From the NCBI GenBank assembly GCA_938074525.1, contig CALJEX010000003.1, forward strand, positions 1 to 32,218: DNA of 32,218 nucleotides. The letters are read 5' to 3'. This DNA is from an uncultured Gammaproteobacteria bacterium. Lineage in GTDB: Bacteria; Pseudomonadota; Gammaproteobacteria; UBA4575. Positions within the stretch are counted from its first letter, which is position 1; the number at the start of each line of letters is the position of its first letter. Both the position numbers and the translations under genes were made by a program. This document shows, piece by piece, positions 1 through 9,904 of this stretch. Under the pieces are notes generated by a model, which saw only the letters and a program-made list of their open reading frames with translations, did not search any database and was not told the DNA's origin.

Positions 1-54
1 AATCGATTAGACCTTATTTCTGAATATTAACTTAAACCTTGGGAGATCGAGAAA

Positions 55-483
55 ATGGCAAAGGAGCGCACTTGTTCCATCATTAAACCTGATGCGGTAG
101 CAAAAAATGTAATTGGTGAGATTTACAGTCGATTTGAAAAAGCCGGATTACAAATTGTGGCAGCTAAAATGATGCAGTTGACAAAGGAACAAGCGGAAGG
201 ATTTTACGCAGTTCATAAGGAACGCCCATTTTATAACGATCTTGTGACTTTCATGACTTCCGGTCCAGTTGTAGTCCAGGTGTTAGAAGGTGAAGGCGCT
301 ATTAAAAAGAACCGTGATGTGATGGGAGCAACTAACCCTGCAGAAGCAGCACCCGGCACAATTCGCGCAGATTTTGCAGATAGCATTGATGCGAATGCGG
401 TACATGGTTCTGATGCACCAGAAACAGCCGCGGTTGAAATTGCACACTTCTTTACTGAAGGTGAGCTTTGTCCGCGAGCATAA
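55..483 (+). CDS. ndk: nucleoside diphosphate kinase
   Basis: This enzyme transfers the terminal phosphate of ATP to other (d)NDPs through a phosphohistidine intermediate, balancing the cytosolic NTP pools. The 142-residue length is normal for the bacterial family. Visible are the N-terminal IIKPDA motif with Lys11, the nucleotide-binding RPFY and NRDVMG segments, and the active-site NAVHGSD motif with His117. The ATG at 55 is preceded by GGGAG at a good distance. It is the first gene of a tightly packed run (ndk-rlmN-pilF-rodZ-hisS-yfgM-bamB-der) typical of gammaproteobacteria. Its end overlaps the chosen rlmN start by 16 nt. Identification is secure. Confidence 0.97.
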   Translation: MAKERTCSIIKPDAVAKNVIGEIYSRFEKAGLQIVAAKMMQLTKEQAEGFYAVHKERPFYNDLVTFMTSGPVVVQVLEGEGAIKKNRDVMGATNPAEAAPGTIRADFADSIDANAVHGSDAPETAAVEIAHFFTEGELCPRA

Positions 484-1634
484 ACAATACGAATAATTTA
501 GTGAACTTGGTCGGGATTGATCGAGTATCGCTAGAGCAATTTTTTGTTGAGCGCGGCGAAAAGAAATTCCGCGCCCAACAAGTATTGCAGTGGTTGTATC
601 AACGTGGTGTCACAAACATCAATGAGATGACTGATTTAAGTAAGTCATTACGCGAGTTATTGCAAACAAATAGTAAAATCACCTTTCCCAAAATTGAATC
701 AGAACACTTCTCTGAAGATGGCACGATTAAGTGGCTGTTGAGTGTTGGTGAAGATAGTGATGGAAGAACCAATGCTATTGAAGCAGTTTATATTCCAGAA
801 TCTACACGCGGAACGCTATGTATATCCTCGCAAGTAGGTTGCGCGTTGGATTGCACATTTTGCGCGACCGCGAGACAAGGTTTTAATCGCAATCTCACCG
901 CGGCAGAAATAATTGGCCAAGTATGGGTGGCAGATCAGCGACTTCGTACTTTGTATAGTGGTAAGCAAATGCTTACTAATGTGGTATTCATGGGAATGGG
1001 CGAACCGTTATTAAATTTTAAAAACGTTTTGCCAGTAGTGAATTTATTGTTAGATGATTTTGCCTACGGTATGGGTAAGCGCAAAGTCACTGTGAGCACT
1101 TCAGGTGTAGTGCCAAAGATTGATGAATTGTCTCAAGCAGTAGATGTGAGTTTGGCAATTTCATTGCACGCACCAACTGATGAAGTTAGAAATGAATTAG
1201 TACCGATTAATAGAAAGTATCCCATTGAGCAATTGTTGGCAGCGTGCCAACGTTACTTGGATAATAAAAATCGTAAAGAAAGTGTTACCTTTGAATATGT
1301 GATGTTGGATGGTGTGAATGATAGTGAACAGCAAGCGCAACAATTGGTTAATTTGTTAAAAGGTATTCGAGCTAAAATAAACTTAATTCCATTTAATGCA
1401 TTTGAACAATCTGGTTATCAGCGCTCTAGTCAAGAAGCGATAAATAAATTCAGTCAGGTATTGATGAGAAATAATATTGTAGTCATTACTCGACGACCTC
1501 GAGGTGAAGATATTGCTGCCGCGTGTGGGCAGCTAGCAGGACAAGTTGCAGATCGTGTGCATCGTGGTAATCATTATGTAAAAATGTACGAGCGTTCACT
1601 TATTAGTCGGAGAATTGAAACAGAATGCGTTTAA
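468..1634 (+). CDS. rlmN: 23S rRNA (A2503)/tRNA (A37) C2-methyltransferase RlmN
   Basis: This radical-SAM enzyme methylates C2 of A2503 in 23S rRNA and of A37 in some tRNAs. The 4Fe-4S-binding CxxxCxxC is at Cys125, Cys129 and Cys132. The two mechanistic cysteines, Cys118 (TLCISSQ) and the near C-terminal Cys353 (AACGQLAG), are both present, as is the GMGEPL motif. These support RlmN rather than Cfr. The start is uncertain: 468 is a TTG inside the end of ndk with GGTGAG only a few bases upstream, and an in-frame GTG at 501 (giving MNLVGID) is the other choice. No in-frame ATG lies near the N-terminus. It is followed directly by pilF with a 10 nt overlap. Confidence 0.96.
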   Translation: MSASINNTNNLVNLVGIDRVSLEQFFVERGEKKFRAQQVLQWLYQRGVTNINEMTDLSKSLRELLQTNSKITFPKIESEHFSEDGTIKWLLSVGEDSDGRTNAIEAVYIPESTRGTLCISSQVGCALDCTFCATARQGFNRNLTAAEIIGQVWVADQRLRTLYSGKQMLTNVVFMGMGEPLLNFKNVLPVVNLLLDDFAYGMGKRKVTVSTSGVVPKIDELSQAVDVSLAISLHAPTDEVRNELVPINRKYPIEQLLAACQRYLDNKNRKESVTFEYVMLDGVNDSEQQAQQLVNLLKGIRAKINLIPFNAFEQSGYQRSSQEAINKFSQVLMRNNIVVITRRPRGEDIAAACGQLAGQVADRVHRGNHYVKMYERSLISRRIETECV

Positions 1635-2389
1635 TAGTGTTGATAATCGGATGCATAATGTTGGTTTCTTGTGCCACCCAAAATTCTTCTACTAGAGCTG
1701 GTGGCGATAGCAGTCGAGTTGAACGAAATCCTGAGGCGGCAAAAATTAATATTCAGTTGGGTGCTAATTATATTGCTAGTGGTGACTATCAGTTGGCGGA
1801 CGATAAATTGCAAAAAGCATTTAAGCGGGATCCCAATTCATCGGTAGCTCGTTGGACTTATGCCATAATGCAAGAGCAGCTTGAACAGTTAGAAAAGGCG
1901 GAGTCGTATTATAAAAAGGCTTTAGCCATAGACCCGACTGATTCTAGAGGCCAATATAGTTATGCATCTTTTCTTTGTCGTTATAAAAGATATCAAGAGG
2001 CGGACAAGCATTTTGAGAAGGCGTTATCGAATCCTTTAGTTAATGCGCGAGAAGGAACTAGTATAAATGCTGGTGTTTGTGCGATGGAAATACCTGACTA
2101 TCAATTAGCGCAGAAATATTTTGCAGAAACCATTCGTTTAAACCCAAGAAACAGAGTTGCATTGTATCAACTGGCTAAAGCACACTTTTTGCAAAATGAT
2201 TTTGCAACATCTCAAAGCTATTTACGTGATTTTGAGGAAGTATCTCAGCATACAGCTCAATCTTTACTTCTTGCCTATCGCACAGAACGTGGCCTAGGGA
2301 ATAATAGAATTGCACAAAGCTATGCAAAATTACTCAATAATCAATTTCCAAACTCGAAAGAAGCAGAACAATTGGCGAGGTTGAATTAG
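1625..2389 (+). CDS. pilF: type IV pilus biogenesis/stability lipoprotein PilF (PilW)
   Basis: PilF is an outer-membrane lipoprotein pilotin needed for assembly and stability of the PilQ secretin. The N-terminus is a lipoprotein signal peptide with lipobox LVSC, so Cys16 would be the lipidated residue. The rest is a series of TPR helices; repeats such as AKINIQLGANYIASGDYQ and AESYYKKALAIDP are visible. The 254-residue length is normal. It overlaps rlmN by 10 nt, and its TAG shares one base with the GTG of rodZ, so the three are probably translationally coupled. No other pilus genes lie in this window; the assignment rests on the TPR lipoprotein type and the conserved position between rlmN and rodZ. 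Confidence 0.88.
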   Translation: MRLIVLIIGCIMLVSCATQNSSTRAGGDSSRVERNPEAAKINIQLGANYIASGDYQLADDKLQKAFKRDPNSSVARWTYAIMQEQLEQLEKAESYYKKALAIDPTDSRGQYSYASFLCRYKRYQEADKHFEKALSNPLVNAREGTSINAGVCAMEIPDYQLAQKYFAETIRLNPRNRVALYQLAKAHFLQNDFATSQSYLRDFEEVSQHTAQSLLLAYRTERGLGNNRIAQSYAKLLNNQFPNSKEAEQLARLN

Positions 2390-3294
2390 TGACTGATCAT
2401 TCCACAGCTATACCTACTGACGTTCCATCTGAAGATGTGCGTATAGGTGAGATATTACGTCAAGCGCGTGAGTCCGCTTCATATAGTATTGCCTATGTGG
2501 CGGCTCAGACACATTTGAAAGAGGATGTGATTGTTGCTTTGGAGAGTGATCAGTTTGATCAGTTGCCAAATGATGTTTTCGTGAAAGGGTATATCCGCAG
2601 CTATGCAAAATTACTGGAAATAGATTCGAAGGAGCTACTCGCAGTTTATCCTAGTGATCGAGATGTACAAACTGAAACCGTTGTTCCTCAAGTTAAAAAA
2701 GCTAAAAAGCTAAGTTCATCGGGTGTTGACCCAATCGTGATTTGGAGTTCAGTGACAGTTGTTGTGATCTTGTCGGGATTGTTGATGACATGGTGGGTGT
2801 ATCAAGAGGATTCAGATCCTGTCGAATTGGCATCCGTCGTTGAGCGTTTTGATGATGCGAATCTGTCTAGTGTAGATGAAACGCAAGAGCAACAAGAGTC
2901 AGAAGCAAAACATGATGTAGTGTTAGGGGATATCGATCCTAAACATATATCTGATGAGCAAAATGCAACGCTTGAAGCAGAAGTTGATGATCAAGAGATT
3001 CCAGCAGTTATTGAGGCACCTTTCAGTGGCGGCGAGCTGGACAAAGTAAGGATCACGGTGAAATATACTCAGGAAAGCTGGACGGAAATTTTTGATGCAA
3101 GAAAAAGAAGATTACTGCATGGCTTAATTAAACCAGGTGCCACACGGGTTATTTCTGGACAAGCACCATTTAATGTATTTCTTGGTAATTCTCCTGGAGT
3201 GCAGTTAGAAATAAATGGGAAACCATTCGATCACTCTGTCTATATGCGTCGAAACAATACCGCAAGATTCTTGATCGACGATAGCAATTCTTAA
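2389..3294 (+). CDS. rodZ: cytoskeleton protein RodZ
   Basis: RodZ is a bitopic inner-membrane protein that anchors MreB and helps set rod shape. Domains in order: a Cro/C1-type helix-turn-helix at about residues 18-85, a basic juxtamembrane stretch (KKAKKLS), one membrane span at about 114-136, an acidic low-complexity linker at about 140-210, and a periplasmic DUF4115 domain at about 215-300. The GTG start at 2389 overlaps the pilF stop by one base; the next residues (MTDHST) are normal for the family. In most gammaproteobacteria ispG follows rodZ, but here hisS follows after 32 bp. Confidence 0.92.
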   Translation: MTDHSTAIPTDVPSEDVRIGEILRQARESASYSIAYVAAQTHLKEDVIVALESDQFDQLPNDVFVKGYIRSYAKLLEIDSKELLAVYPSDRDVQTETVVPQVKKAKKLSSSGVDPIVIWSSVTVVVILSGLLMTWWVYQEDSDPVELASVVERFDDANLSSVDETQEQQESEAKHDVVLGDIDPKHISDEQNATLEAEVDDQEIPAVIEAPFSGGELDKVRITVKYTQESWTEIFDARKRRLLHGLIKPGATRVISGQAPFNVFLGNSPGVQLEINGKPFDHSVYMRRNNTARFLIDDSNS

Positions 3295-3326
3295 TCGCAT
3301 ATTTATTTTCTTTAGTTGTTCAATGC

Positions 3327-4601
3327 ATGAGTAAAAACATCCAATCCATTCGCGGGATGCATGATTTTGCCCCCGAAGAAGCGGCCGCTATGCGCGTACT
3401 AGAATCTAGACTGTTAAGCGTATTGAAACAGTATGCATATCAGGAAATTCGCACACCTATTGTAGAAAAATTAGAATTGTTTAAACGCTCTATTGGTGAA
3501 GTGACTGATATTGTTGAAAAAGAAATGTACGCTTTTGAAGATGGAGCAGATCACGCTTGGTTAGGTCTGCGACCTGAAGGCACGGCAAGCACAGTACGCG
3601 CAGGCATTCAAAATGGTTGGTTGCATAATCAGCAGCAACGATACTGGTACTTAGGACCATTCTTCAGACGCGAACGGCCGCAAAAAGGTCGCTATCGACA
3701 ATTCCATCAGTTGGGTGTTGAAACTTTTGGTATGCAAGGCCCAGATATTGATGTCGAGTTAATTTTGCTCACGCGTTCTATGTGGCAAGCAGTAGGATTA
3801 CCTGCAGAAAATTTGCAGTTACAACTTAATAGTCTTGGCGATGCTGACGCACGTGCTAAACATAGAGACAAGCTAATTGCATACTTGTCTGATCATGAAA
3901 GTGTACTAGATGAAGATGCGCGTAAGCGACTTCATGCCAATCCATTGCGAGTGTTAGATAGTAAAAACCATGAGGTTCAAGCAATTGTTGCTGATGCGCC
4001 TAAGTTACTCGATTTCCTAGATCAAGAAGCAAAGGATCATTTTGGTTTAATGCAGCAATTACTAGATCAAATGGGCATTGAATATAGTGTTAATCCAACA
4101 TTGGTAAGAGGGTTGGATTATTACAACCGTACTGTATTTGAATGGGTGAGTACCGACCTAGGTGCACAAGGCACTATTTGTGCTGGTGGTAGATATGATA
4201 GCTTAGTTGAACAGATGGGCGGAAAAGCCACTTGTGCCGCTGGATTTGCTATTGGTTTAGAGCGCTTGCTAAGCCTAGTGGAACAACAAATGATGGATTC
4301 AGTGCCGCAAATAGATGCTTACTTTGTTGCACTGGGTGATGAAGCCAGCCGCTACGCTTTTCAGCTAATAGCAAAAATCAGACAACAATTGCCTGATTGC
4401 GCTATTCAGATGAATTGTGGAGATGGTAGTATCAAGGCGCAGATGAAACGTGCAGATCGTTCGGGAGCACGTCTTGCCCTGATTGTTGGTGAGGATGAAG
4501 TCAATAATCAACAAATTGCTGTAAAACACCTTCAGGAAAAACAACCTCAACAGGTTTTGTCTGAAAATGAGTTACTGCAATTATTGAAACCACAGCATTA
4601 A
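3327..4601 (+). CDS. hisS: histidyl-tRNA synthetase
   Basis: This class II aminoacyl-tRNA synthetase charges tRNA-His. The start MSKNIQSIRGMHDFAP is the conserved family N-terminus. The motif 2 region has RRERPQKGRYRQFHQ, the histidine-specific loop is LVRGLDYYNRTVFEW, and motif 3 is in GFAIGLERLL. An anticodon-binding domain occupies the last 90 residues or so. The 424-residue length is standard. It sits between rodZ and yfgM as in many relatives, without the intervening ispG. Confidence 0.97.
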   Translation: MSKNIQSIRGMHDFAPEEAAAMRVLESRLLSVLKQYAYQEIRTPIVEKLELFKRSIGEVTDIVEKEMYAFEDGADHAWLGLRPEGTASTVRAGIQNGWLHNQQQRYWYLGPFFRRERPQKGRYRQFHQLGVETFGMQGPDIDVELILLTRSMWQAVGLPAENLQLQLNSLGDADARAKHRDKLIAYLSDHESVLDEDARKRLHANPLRVLDSKNHEVQAIVADAPKLLDFLDQEAKDHFGLMQQLLDQMGIEYSVNPTLVRGLDYYNRTVFEWVSTDLGAQGTICAGGRYDSLVEQMGGKATCAAGFAIGLERLLSLVEQQMMDSVPQIDAYFVALGDEASRYAFQLIAKIRQQLPDCAIQMNCGDGSIKAQMKRADRSGARLALIVGEDEVNNQQIAVKHLQEKQPQQVLSENELLQLLKPQH

Positions 4602-4621
4602 TATAAAGTTTAGGAGGCCCC

Positions 4622-5263
4622 GTGGCTGACCACGAGACAGATGATGAACAACTAAGAGCCATCAAAGAATGGTGGAAAGAAAACGGTCGCTCAGTGATTG
4701 CAGGTGTAGTCATTGGTGTGGGGACTTTAATCGGTTGGAAAGGCTGGAACGTATATCAAGAACAGCAGGCAATTGAAGCTTCTGATCAATATAATCAAAT
4801 GCGTAATAGTATCCTTGCGCAAAACATTGACAGCGTAGTTGTTCAAGCTGAAAAACTTAAAGCGGATTATCCTTCGACACCCTACGCCTCTTGGGGTGCG
4901 CTACTCGTTGCTAAAGCAAAAGAAAGTAAAGGGGAAACAGATGCCGCAATTGAAAACTTACAATGGGTTGTCGAAAATGGCAAGCAAGACACTGTCATTA
5001 ATTTAGCTAAGCTGCGTCTAGCGCGTGTTTATATTGCAACCAGCGCGTACCCAAAAGCGCAAGCGTTATTAGACCAGCAGTATCCAGTTGCGTACAACTC
5101 GTTGCTACAAGAAATACGTGGTGATTTGCATGCAGAGCGTGGAGATAATCAAGCAGCTCGTAAAGCTTATGATGAAGCAATATCTTCTTCAGAGTCTGGC
5201 GACGTTGAATACTTGAAGATGAAACGTGACAATCTAGGTAGCTCGAATAAAGTCAATGCCTAA
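4622..5263 (+). CDS. yfgM: YfgM-family tetratricopeptide protein (ancillary SecYEG translocon subunit)
   Basis: YfgM in E. coli is an inner-membrane protein with a periplasmic TPR domain that associates with PpiD and the SecYEG translocon. Here a short cytoplasmic segment (TDDEQLRAIKEWWKENGR) leads into one membrane span at about residues 23-42, then a TPR-like helical domain to the end. The GTG start at 4622 is preceded by a strong AGGAGG at 4612-4617. The 213-residue length matches the family. Its place between hisS and bamB is conserved and supports the call. Confidence 0.9.
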   Translation: MADHETDDEQLRAIKEWWKENGRSVIAGVVIGVGTLIGWKGWNVYQEQQAIEASDQYNQMRNSILAQNIDSVVVQAEKLKADYPSTPYASWGALLVAKAKESKGETDAAIENLQWVVENGKQDTVINLAKLRLARVYIATSAYPKAQALLDQQYPVAYNSLLQEIRGDLHAERGDNQAARKAYDEAISSSESGDVEYLKMKRDNLGSSNKVNA

Positions 5264-5275
5264 GGTTTATATTTA

Positions 5276-6466
5276 ATGAATAATAAATTCCGTTTAATAA
5301 CAACAGCAATGTTACTTGCATTTACAGTAAGTATGTCCGCTTGCAGTTATATCCCTTGGTTTGGTGACGATGAAGAGGTAGAAATAGAACTTCGTGAGCC
5401 AACAGAATTAAGCGACTTTATCCCTGAAGTGCGTATTGAGCAAAACTGGCAAGTTTCTCTTGGGGGTGATGCTGAAGAGAAATTTATACAATTAAAGCCT
5501 CATGTCTTTGATGACAAAATCGCCTTCACTCAAACAGGTGGCAAAGTGTCAGTGCATGAACTGGATAGTGGCCGTGTGACAGTGTCGAGTAAAGTTGATG
5601 GCTTGGTTTCTGCGGGTGTGGGCGGTAATGCTCAGTATTTAGTGCTGGGGACGCATGATGGTGTTGTCACTGCGGTTAATAGTAGTGATGGCTCCGAAGC
5701 TTGGTCAACAAATGTTGCTAGTGAAGTGGTTTCTGTTGCGCATACTGATAATGATCTAGCGATATTAAGAACAAACGATAATCGTATTTTAGGTTTGTCG
5801 ATTAGTACCGGTGAAAAGTTATGGACCGTGACACAAACACCGCCAGCATTGACCTTGCGTGGTGCGAGTGTACCGGTAGTGCGTGATGGCGTTATTTATG
5901 CGGGTATGGATAACGGTAAAGTCATTGCTATATCAACACAAAGCGGCAATGTTATTTGGGAAGCTAGAGTGTCTGTCCCTTCTGGAAGAAGTGAGTTGGA
6001 ACGCTTGGTGGATGTTGATGGTCAAATTGCTATAGATGATAATTTTGTCTATGCAGCCAGTTTTCATGGGCGCGTGGTCTCGATCAATCGCACAAATGGT
6101 CGTATTAGATGGGCACGAGATTTAGCATCTATCTCCGGCGTGTCTATAGATGATGTATTGGTCTATGTTACAGATAAAGATGACAACGTTTGGGCGCTAG
6201 AAAAAGAAACAGGTGTGAGTTCTTGGAAACAAGATAAATTCTTATATCGTCAGCTTTCAACGCCAGTGGTACAAGATAGTGCTGTATTAGTCGGTGACTA
6301 TCAAGGCTATATCCATGCATTGTCAAAACAAGATGGACGTATTATTGGGCGTACAAATCTTGGTAAGAAACCAATTCAGACATCCCCTATGTCGACTAAT
6401 ACGACTGCATACATTATTGATGTCAGTGGTCGCTTAGCCTCTTACTCAGTTATCTCTGCTAATTAA
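5276..6466 (+). CDS. bamB: outer-membrane protein assembly factor BamB
   Basis: BamB is a lipoprotein of the BAM complex that scaffolds BamA during insertion of beta-barrel proteins. The signal peptide ends in lipobox MSAC (Cys23 lipidated). The remaining residues form PQQ-type beta-propeller blades, with repeated motifs such as DGSEAWSTNV, TGEKLWTV, SGNVIWEA and NGRIRWARD. The 396-residue length is normal. The gene starts 12 nt after yfgM and lies directly before der, the usual order. About 70 bp separate it from der. Confidence 0.94.
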   Translation: MNNKFRLITTAMLLAFTVSMSACSYIPWFGDDEEVEIELREPTELSDFIPEVRIEQNWQVSLGGDAEEKFIQLKPHVFDDKIAFTQTGGKVSVHELDSGRVTVSSKVDGLVSAGVGGNAQYLVLGTHDGVVTAVNSSDGSEAWSTNVASEVVSVAHTDNDLAILRTNDNRILGLSISTGEKLWTVTQTPPALTLRGASVPVVRDGVIYAGMDNGKVIAISTQSGNVIWEARVSVPSGRSELERLVDVDGQIAIDDNFVYAASFHGRVVSINRTNGRIRWARDLASISGVSIDDVLVYVTDKDDNVWALEKETGVSSWKQDKFLYRQLSTPVVQDSAVLVGDYQGYIHALSKQDGRIIGRTNLGKKPIQTSPMSTNTTAYIIDVSGRLASYSVISAN

Positions 6467-6537
6467 TATAGAGATAATAAAAGATTACTTGAATAGCTGA
6501 ATTCAAACCTTATTCGGTTTACTGGCTTTATAATTAT

Positions 6538-7935
6538 ATGCGTCCTGTCATTGCTCTAATCGGTCGACCAAATGTCGGCAAATCAACTTTATTTAATTTC
6601 TTGACTAAGTCTAGAGATGCGTTGGTGGCTGACTACCCTGGTTTAACGCGCGATAGAAAATATGGTATTTGTGAACGATATAATAAGTCATTTGTTTTAA
6701 TTGATACTGGCGGTATTGTTGATGAGCGAGATGAGATAGAAGTCGGTATGCAATCGCAAACAGATTATGCGATTGAAGAGGCTGATTTTGTTTTACATTT
6801 AGTGGATGCCAGAGATGGTTTGATGCCTGAAGATCATGCCATTGTCACCATGTTGCGAAAGCGCAATATAGAGTATGTGTTAGTAGTGAATAAAATTGAT
6901 GGTGTTGATGCTGACATTGCCGCAGGTGATTTCCATCAGATTGGCGCACCTAAATTATATCCGATTGCCGCAAAGCAAGGACGCGGCATCGAGTCGATGA
7001 TACAAGACTTGTTCAGTGATTTGCCTGAACAAAATATCGAATCAGAAAATCAAGATGAGCAAGATGAAACAACGCGCATCGCTATTATCGGCCGTCCTAA
7101 TGCAGGTAAGTCAACACTAATTAATGCGTTAATAAAAGAAGATCGTCTAGTCACGTCATCAGTCCCTGGGACTACGCGAGATAGCGTTAGAATTCCATTT
7201 GAATTTAATCAACACCAATTTACATTGATAGATACGGCGGGTGTACGGCGTAAAAGCAAAGTGCGTGAAGCAGTTGAAAAATTCAGCATTGTGCAAACAC
7301 TAGATGCGATTTCATCTGCGCATGTTGTGATTTGTATGGTTGATGTCATAGAAGGTATGGCCGATCAAGACAGTACTTTGCTAGAGATTGCACTGCGTCA
7401 AGGTCGTGCAATCGTGTTGGCGCTTAATAAAACCGATAGTGCGAGTAAAGATGACTATCATATGCTGAACTATGCGCTAGATACTAAATACCAATATTTA
7501 GCTTATGTTGAAAAAATAAAGATTTCGGCAGAAAAAAAGATTGGCTTGAAAAAGTTAATGAACTCAGTGATTGTCGCCAATCAATCTGCTTCTGTAGATA
7601 TGTCAACATCAGATGCTAATAAACTGCTAGAGCAGGCAGTGGAAGCAAATGCGCCTCCATTAGTTAAAGGCAGAAGAATTAAGCTGCGTTACACGCATCA
7701 GGGTGGTTCGCATCCGCCAACATTTGTGGTTTATGGCTCGCAAACAAGCAAGTTACCACAATCATATATTCGCTACTTGGAAAACTTTTTCCGTAACAAG
7801 CTTAAATTGGTAGGAACACCAATTCGCTTTTTATTTCGAACACCGGAAAATCCGTATGCCGGTAAGTACAACACTTTAACACCGAGGCAGCAGCGTAAGC
7901 GTGAAAGAATGATGAGCTTTCATAAACGCAAATAG
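6538..7935 (+). CDS. der: ribosome-associated GTPase Der (EngA)
   Basis: Der has two tandem GTPase domains and acts in 50S subunit maturation. The first P-loop is GRPNVGKST at residues 8-16 with DTGG and NKID switches; the second is GRPNAGKST at about 186-194 with DTAGVRRK and NKTD. A KH-like C-terminal domain ends in the basic tail RKRERMMSFHKRK. The 465-residue length is typical. The ATG at 6538 gives the family's usual N-terminus (MRPVIALIGRPN), yet no Shine-Dalgarno is visible; TATAAT lies only a few bases upstream at 6529-6534, too close to serve as an ordinary -10 for this start. Confidence 0.97.
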   Translation: MRPVIALIGRPNVGKSTLFNFLTKSRDALVADYPGLTRDRKYGICERYNKSFVLIDTGGIVDERDEIEVGMQSQTDYAIEEADFVLHLVDARDGLMPEDHAIVTMLRKRNIEYVLVVNKIDGVDADIAAGDFHQIGAPKLYPIAAKQGRGIESMIQDLFSDLPEQNIESENQDEQDETTRIAIIGRPNAGKSTLINALIKEDRLVTSSVPGTTRDSVRIPFEFNQHQFTLIDTAGVRRKSKVREAVEKFSIVQTLDAISSAHVVICMVDVIEGMADQDSTLLEIALRQGRAIVLALNKTDSASKDDYHMLNYALDTKYQYLAYVEKIKISAEKKIGLKKLMNSVIVANQSASVDMSTSDANKLLEQAVEANAPPLVKGRRIKLRYTHQGGSHPPTFVVYGSQTSKLPQSYIRYLENFFRNKLKLVGTPIRFLFRTPENPYAGKYNTLTPRQQRKRERMMSFHKRK

Positions 7936-8000
7936 TTATTCAGCTAGGTGTTCCAGAAGGTTTGCCGTTAACAATCTATTTGTAAGTTAGGACGTCTATA

Positions 8001-9149
8001 GTGAAGAAAGAATTAGATATCACACCCTTTCATGTTATGGACATTCTTGCGCGCTGCAAGCAAATGGAAGCGCAAGGCAGAGACGTGGTGCATATGGAAA
8101 TAGGCGAGCCTGATTTCCCGACACCGCAAACTATAGCCAATGCTGGTATCGCCGCCATTCAAAATCAGCTGACTCAATATACTTCTGCATTAGGTTTATT
8201 TGAGCTGCGCGCATCCATCAGTGAATATTATAATAAGCGTTTTTCAGTGAGTGTTGAGCCTGAGCAAATTGTTATTACGCCTGGGGCATCAGGGGCTTTG
8301 CAGTTAATACTTTCATATGTATTGCTTGCAGATAAAAAATTAATGACCTGTGATCCGACGTATCCATGTAATCGTAATGTGACCAGGTTAATGGGTGGCG
8401 AAGTGGTCGCAGTACCGGTGAATAGCGAAACAGATTTTCAGCTTAACCTTCGGCTAGTTGAAGAAAATTGGCAAGATGATATTGCTGCTGTATTAGTGGC
8501 TAGTCCATCAAATCCTACAGGAACTTTATGTAAACAAGCCCAACTGTTGGAAATAGCAGATTTTTTGGCGACTAAGAATAAATTGTTGATTGTTGATGAG
8601 ATCTATCAAGGGCTTACTTATGATATCGATAGCGAGACAGTGGCGTGCCTGAGAAACAATATAATTGTAATTAATAGTTTTTCAAAATATTTTGGTATGA
8701 CAGGTTGGCGTGTAGGTTGGGTGGTAGCTCCAATGAAGCATATCAGTACTTTAGATGTGATTGCGCAGAATACATATCTTGCAGCGTCTACAGTTGCACA
8801 ACATGCAGCATTGGCTGCGTTCTCTGAAGAGACCAAGCAAATACTTGAGCAGCGTAGAGAAATGTTTAAGCAACGTAGAGATATATTGTGTGATGCACTT
8901 AGTAAGCTGGATATTGAAGTGCCCGTAATGCCCCAAGGCGCATTTTACGTGTATGCAGATGTATCCAGATACAGTAACGATAGTTTCTTGTTTTGTAGAG
9001 AGCTGTTAGATAGTAAAGCGGTCGCAATCACTCCAGGTTGTGATTTTGGCGAGTATCAAGCAAATCAATATGTGCGATTTGCTTACACCACTAACAATGA
9101 GCGCATCAGTATTGGTATGCAAAGATTGGCAGAATTTTTAAATGCGTGA
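8001..9149 (+). CDS. pyridoxal-phosphate-dependent class I aminotransferase
   Basis: This is a fold-type I aminotransferase of the AspC/AlaA-like group, using PLP to move amino groups between an amino acid and a 2-oxoacid. The PLP Schiff-base lysine is Lys229 in SFSKYFGMTGWRVGW; SNPTG, VDEIYQG and the C-terminal VRFAYTT (carboxylate-binding Arg) are also present. The start is GTG at 8001, with AGGA about ten bases upstream. The 382 residues match the family. The substrate cannot be decided from sequence alone; aspartate, alanine or aromatic specificity is possible. It converges on cysZ, with only 8 bp between the stops. Confidence 0.9.
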   Translation: MKKELDITPFHVMDILARCKQMEAQGRDVVHMEIGEPDFPTPQTIANAGIAAIQNQLTQYTSALGLFELRASISEYYNKRFSVSVEPEQIVITPGASGALQLILSYVLLADKKLMTCDPTYPCNRNVTRLMGGEVVAVPVNSETDFQLNLRLVEENWQDDIAAVLVASPSNPTGTLCKQAQLLEIADFLATKNKLLIVDEIYQGLTYDIDSETVACLRNNIIVINSFSKYFGMTGWRVGWVVAPMKHISTLDVIAQNTYLAASTVAQHAALAAFSEETKQILEQRREMFKQRRDILCDALSKLDIEVPVMPQGAFYVYADVSRYSNDSFLFCRELLDSKAVAITPGCDFGEYQANQYVRFAYTTNNERISIGMQRLAEFLNA

Positions 9150-9157
9150 ATTTCTTT

Positions 9158-9880
9158 TTAAGTATCTATTCTAGACATTGAGTTCACATATAAAGCAGTA
9201 GCGCCAGCAACGGCGACTGGCATGACTATAAAATTCAACACCGGAATCATAGTGAATGTGCTAACCAACGCACCAAAACTTAAACAACGTGTGCGTTGTT
9301 GTTTTGCAAGTACTCTTGTTTGCTTAAATAAAATGCCGTGATTACCAAATGGGTAGTCTAAGTACTCAAGACTTAACATCCAGGCGGAAAATAAAAACCA
9401 AATAACAGGTGCAATAACGTTTACACCTGGAATTAAAAATAAAATTAATAAAGGTAATGAACGCAACAAAAAATAAAACAATTTATTGATTTCGCTACCC
9501 ACTGTTCGAGGCAACTCTTTGAGTAATTGTTTAATGGTTGATTGATTTTGTTGGTTAGATTCGCCACGCAATTGTTGTTCAACTTTTTCCGCAAGAAGAC
9601 CATTGAATGGTGCAGCGATTATATTTGCTAATAATGCGAACAAATAAAACACTACAAGAAAATAACTGAGTGCAAATATTGGCCATAGTATGAATTCTGC
9701 CCAGGATAGCCATGCGGGAAGCATCCTTTCTAGAAACTGATCGAACCATTCCATGCCAAACCAGAAGCCAAATGCAAAAATGCTGATATTGATCACTAAA
9801 GGAATTAGCACGAAGCGTTTTATTCCACGGCTGAAAATTAATTTAAACCCGCTAAAGAAAAAGCTTATTCCCCTAAACAT
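9158..9880 (-). CDS. cysZ: sulfate transporter CysZ (EI24 family)
   Basis: CysZ is an inner-membrane sulfate uptake protein feeding the cysteine assimilation pathway. The N-terminal GISFFFSGFKLIFSRGIKRF pattern followed by hydrophobic helices, the ANIIAAPFNGLLAEKVE motif and the LEYLDYPFGNHG motif are characteristic. At 240 residues it is close to the E. coli protein. It is read leftward, downstream of queF in the same direction (24 bp apart), and may share its transcript. Confidence 0.9.
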   Translation of the reverse strand: MFRGISFFFSGFKLIFSRGIKRFVLIPLVINISIFAFGFWFGMEWFDQFLERMLPAWLSWAEFILWPIFALSYFLVVFYLFALLANIIAAPFNGLLAEKVEQQLRGESNQQNQSTIKQLLKELPRTVGSEINKLFYFLLRSLPLLILFLIPGVNVIAPVIWFLFSAWMLSLEYLDYPFGNHGILFKQTRVLAKQQRTRCLSFGALVSTFTMIPVLNFIVMPVAVAGATALYVNSMSRIDT

Positions 9881-9904
9881 ACAGTACCTTATGAAATTAC
9901 TTGC

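Noticed and set aside
6529-6534. TATAAT just before der as a promoter
   Set aside because: It ends 3 bp before the ATG, so a normal start would fall inside the coding region, and no -35 lies at proper spacing.
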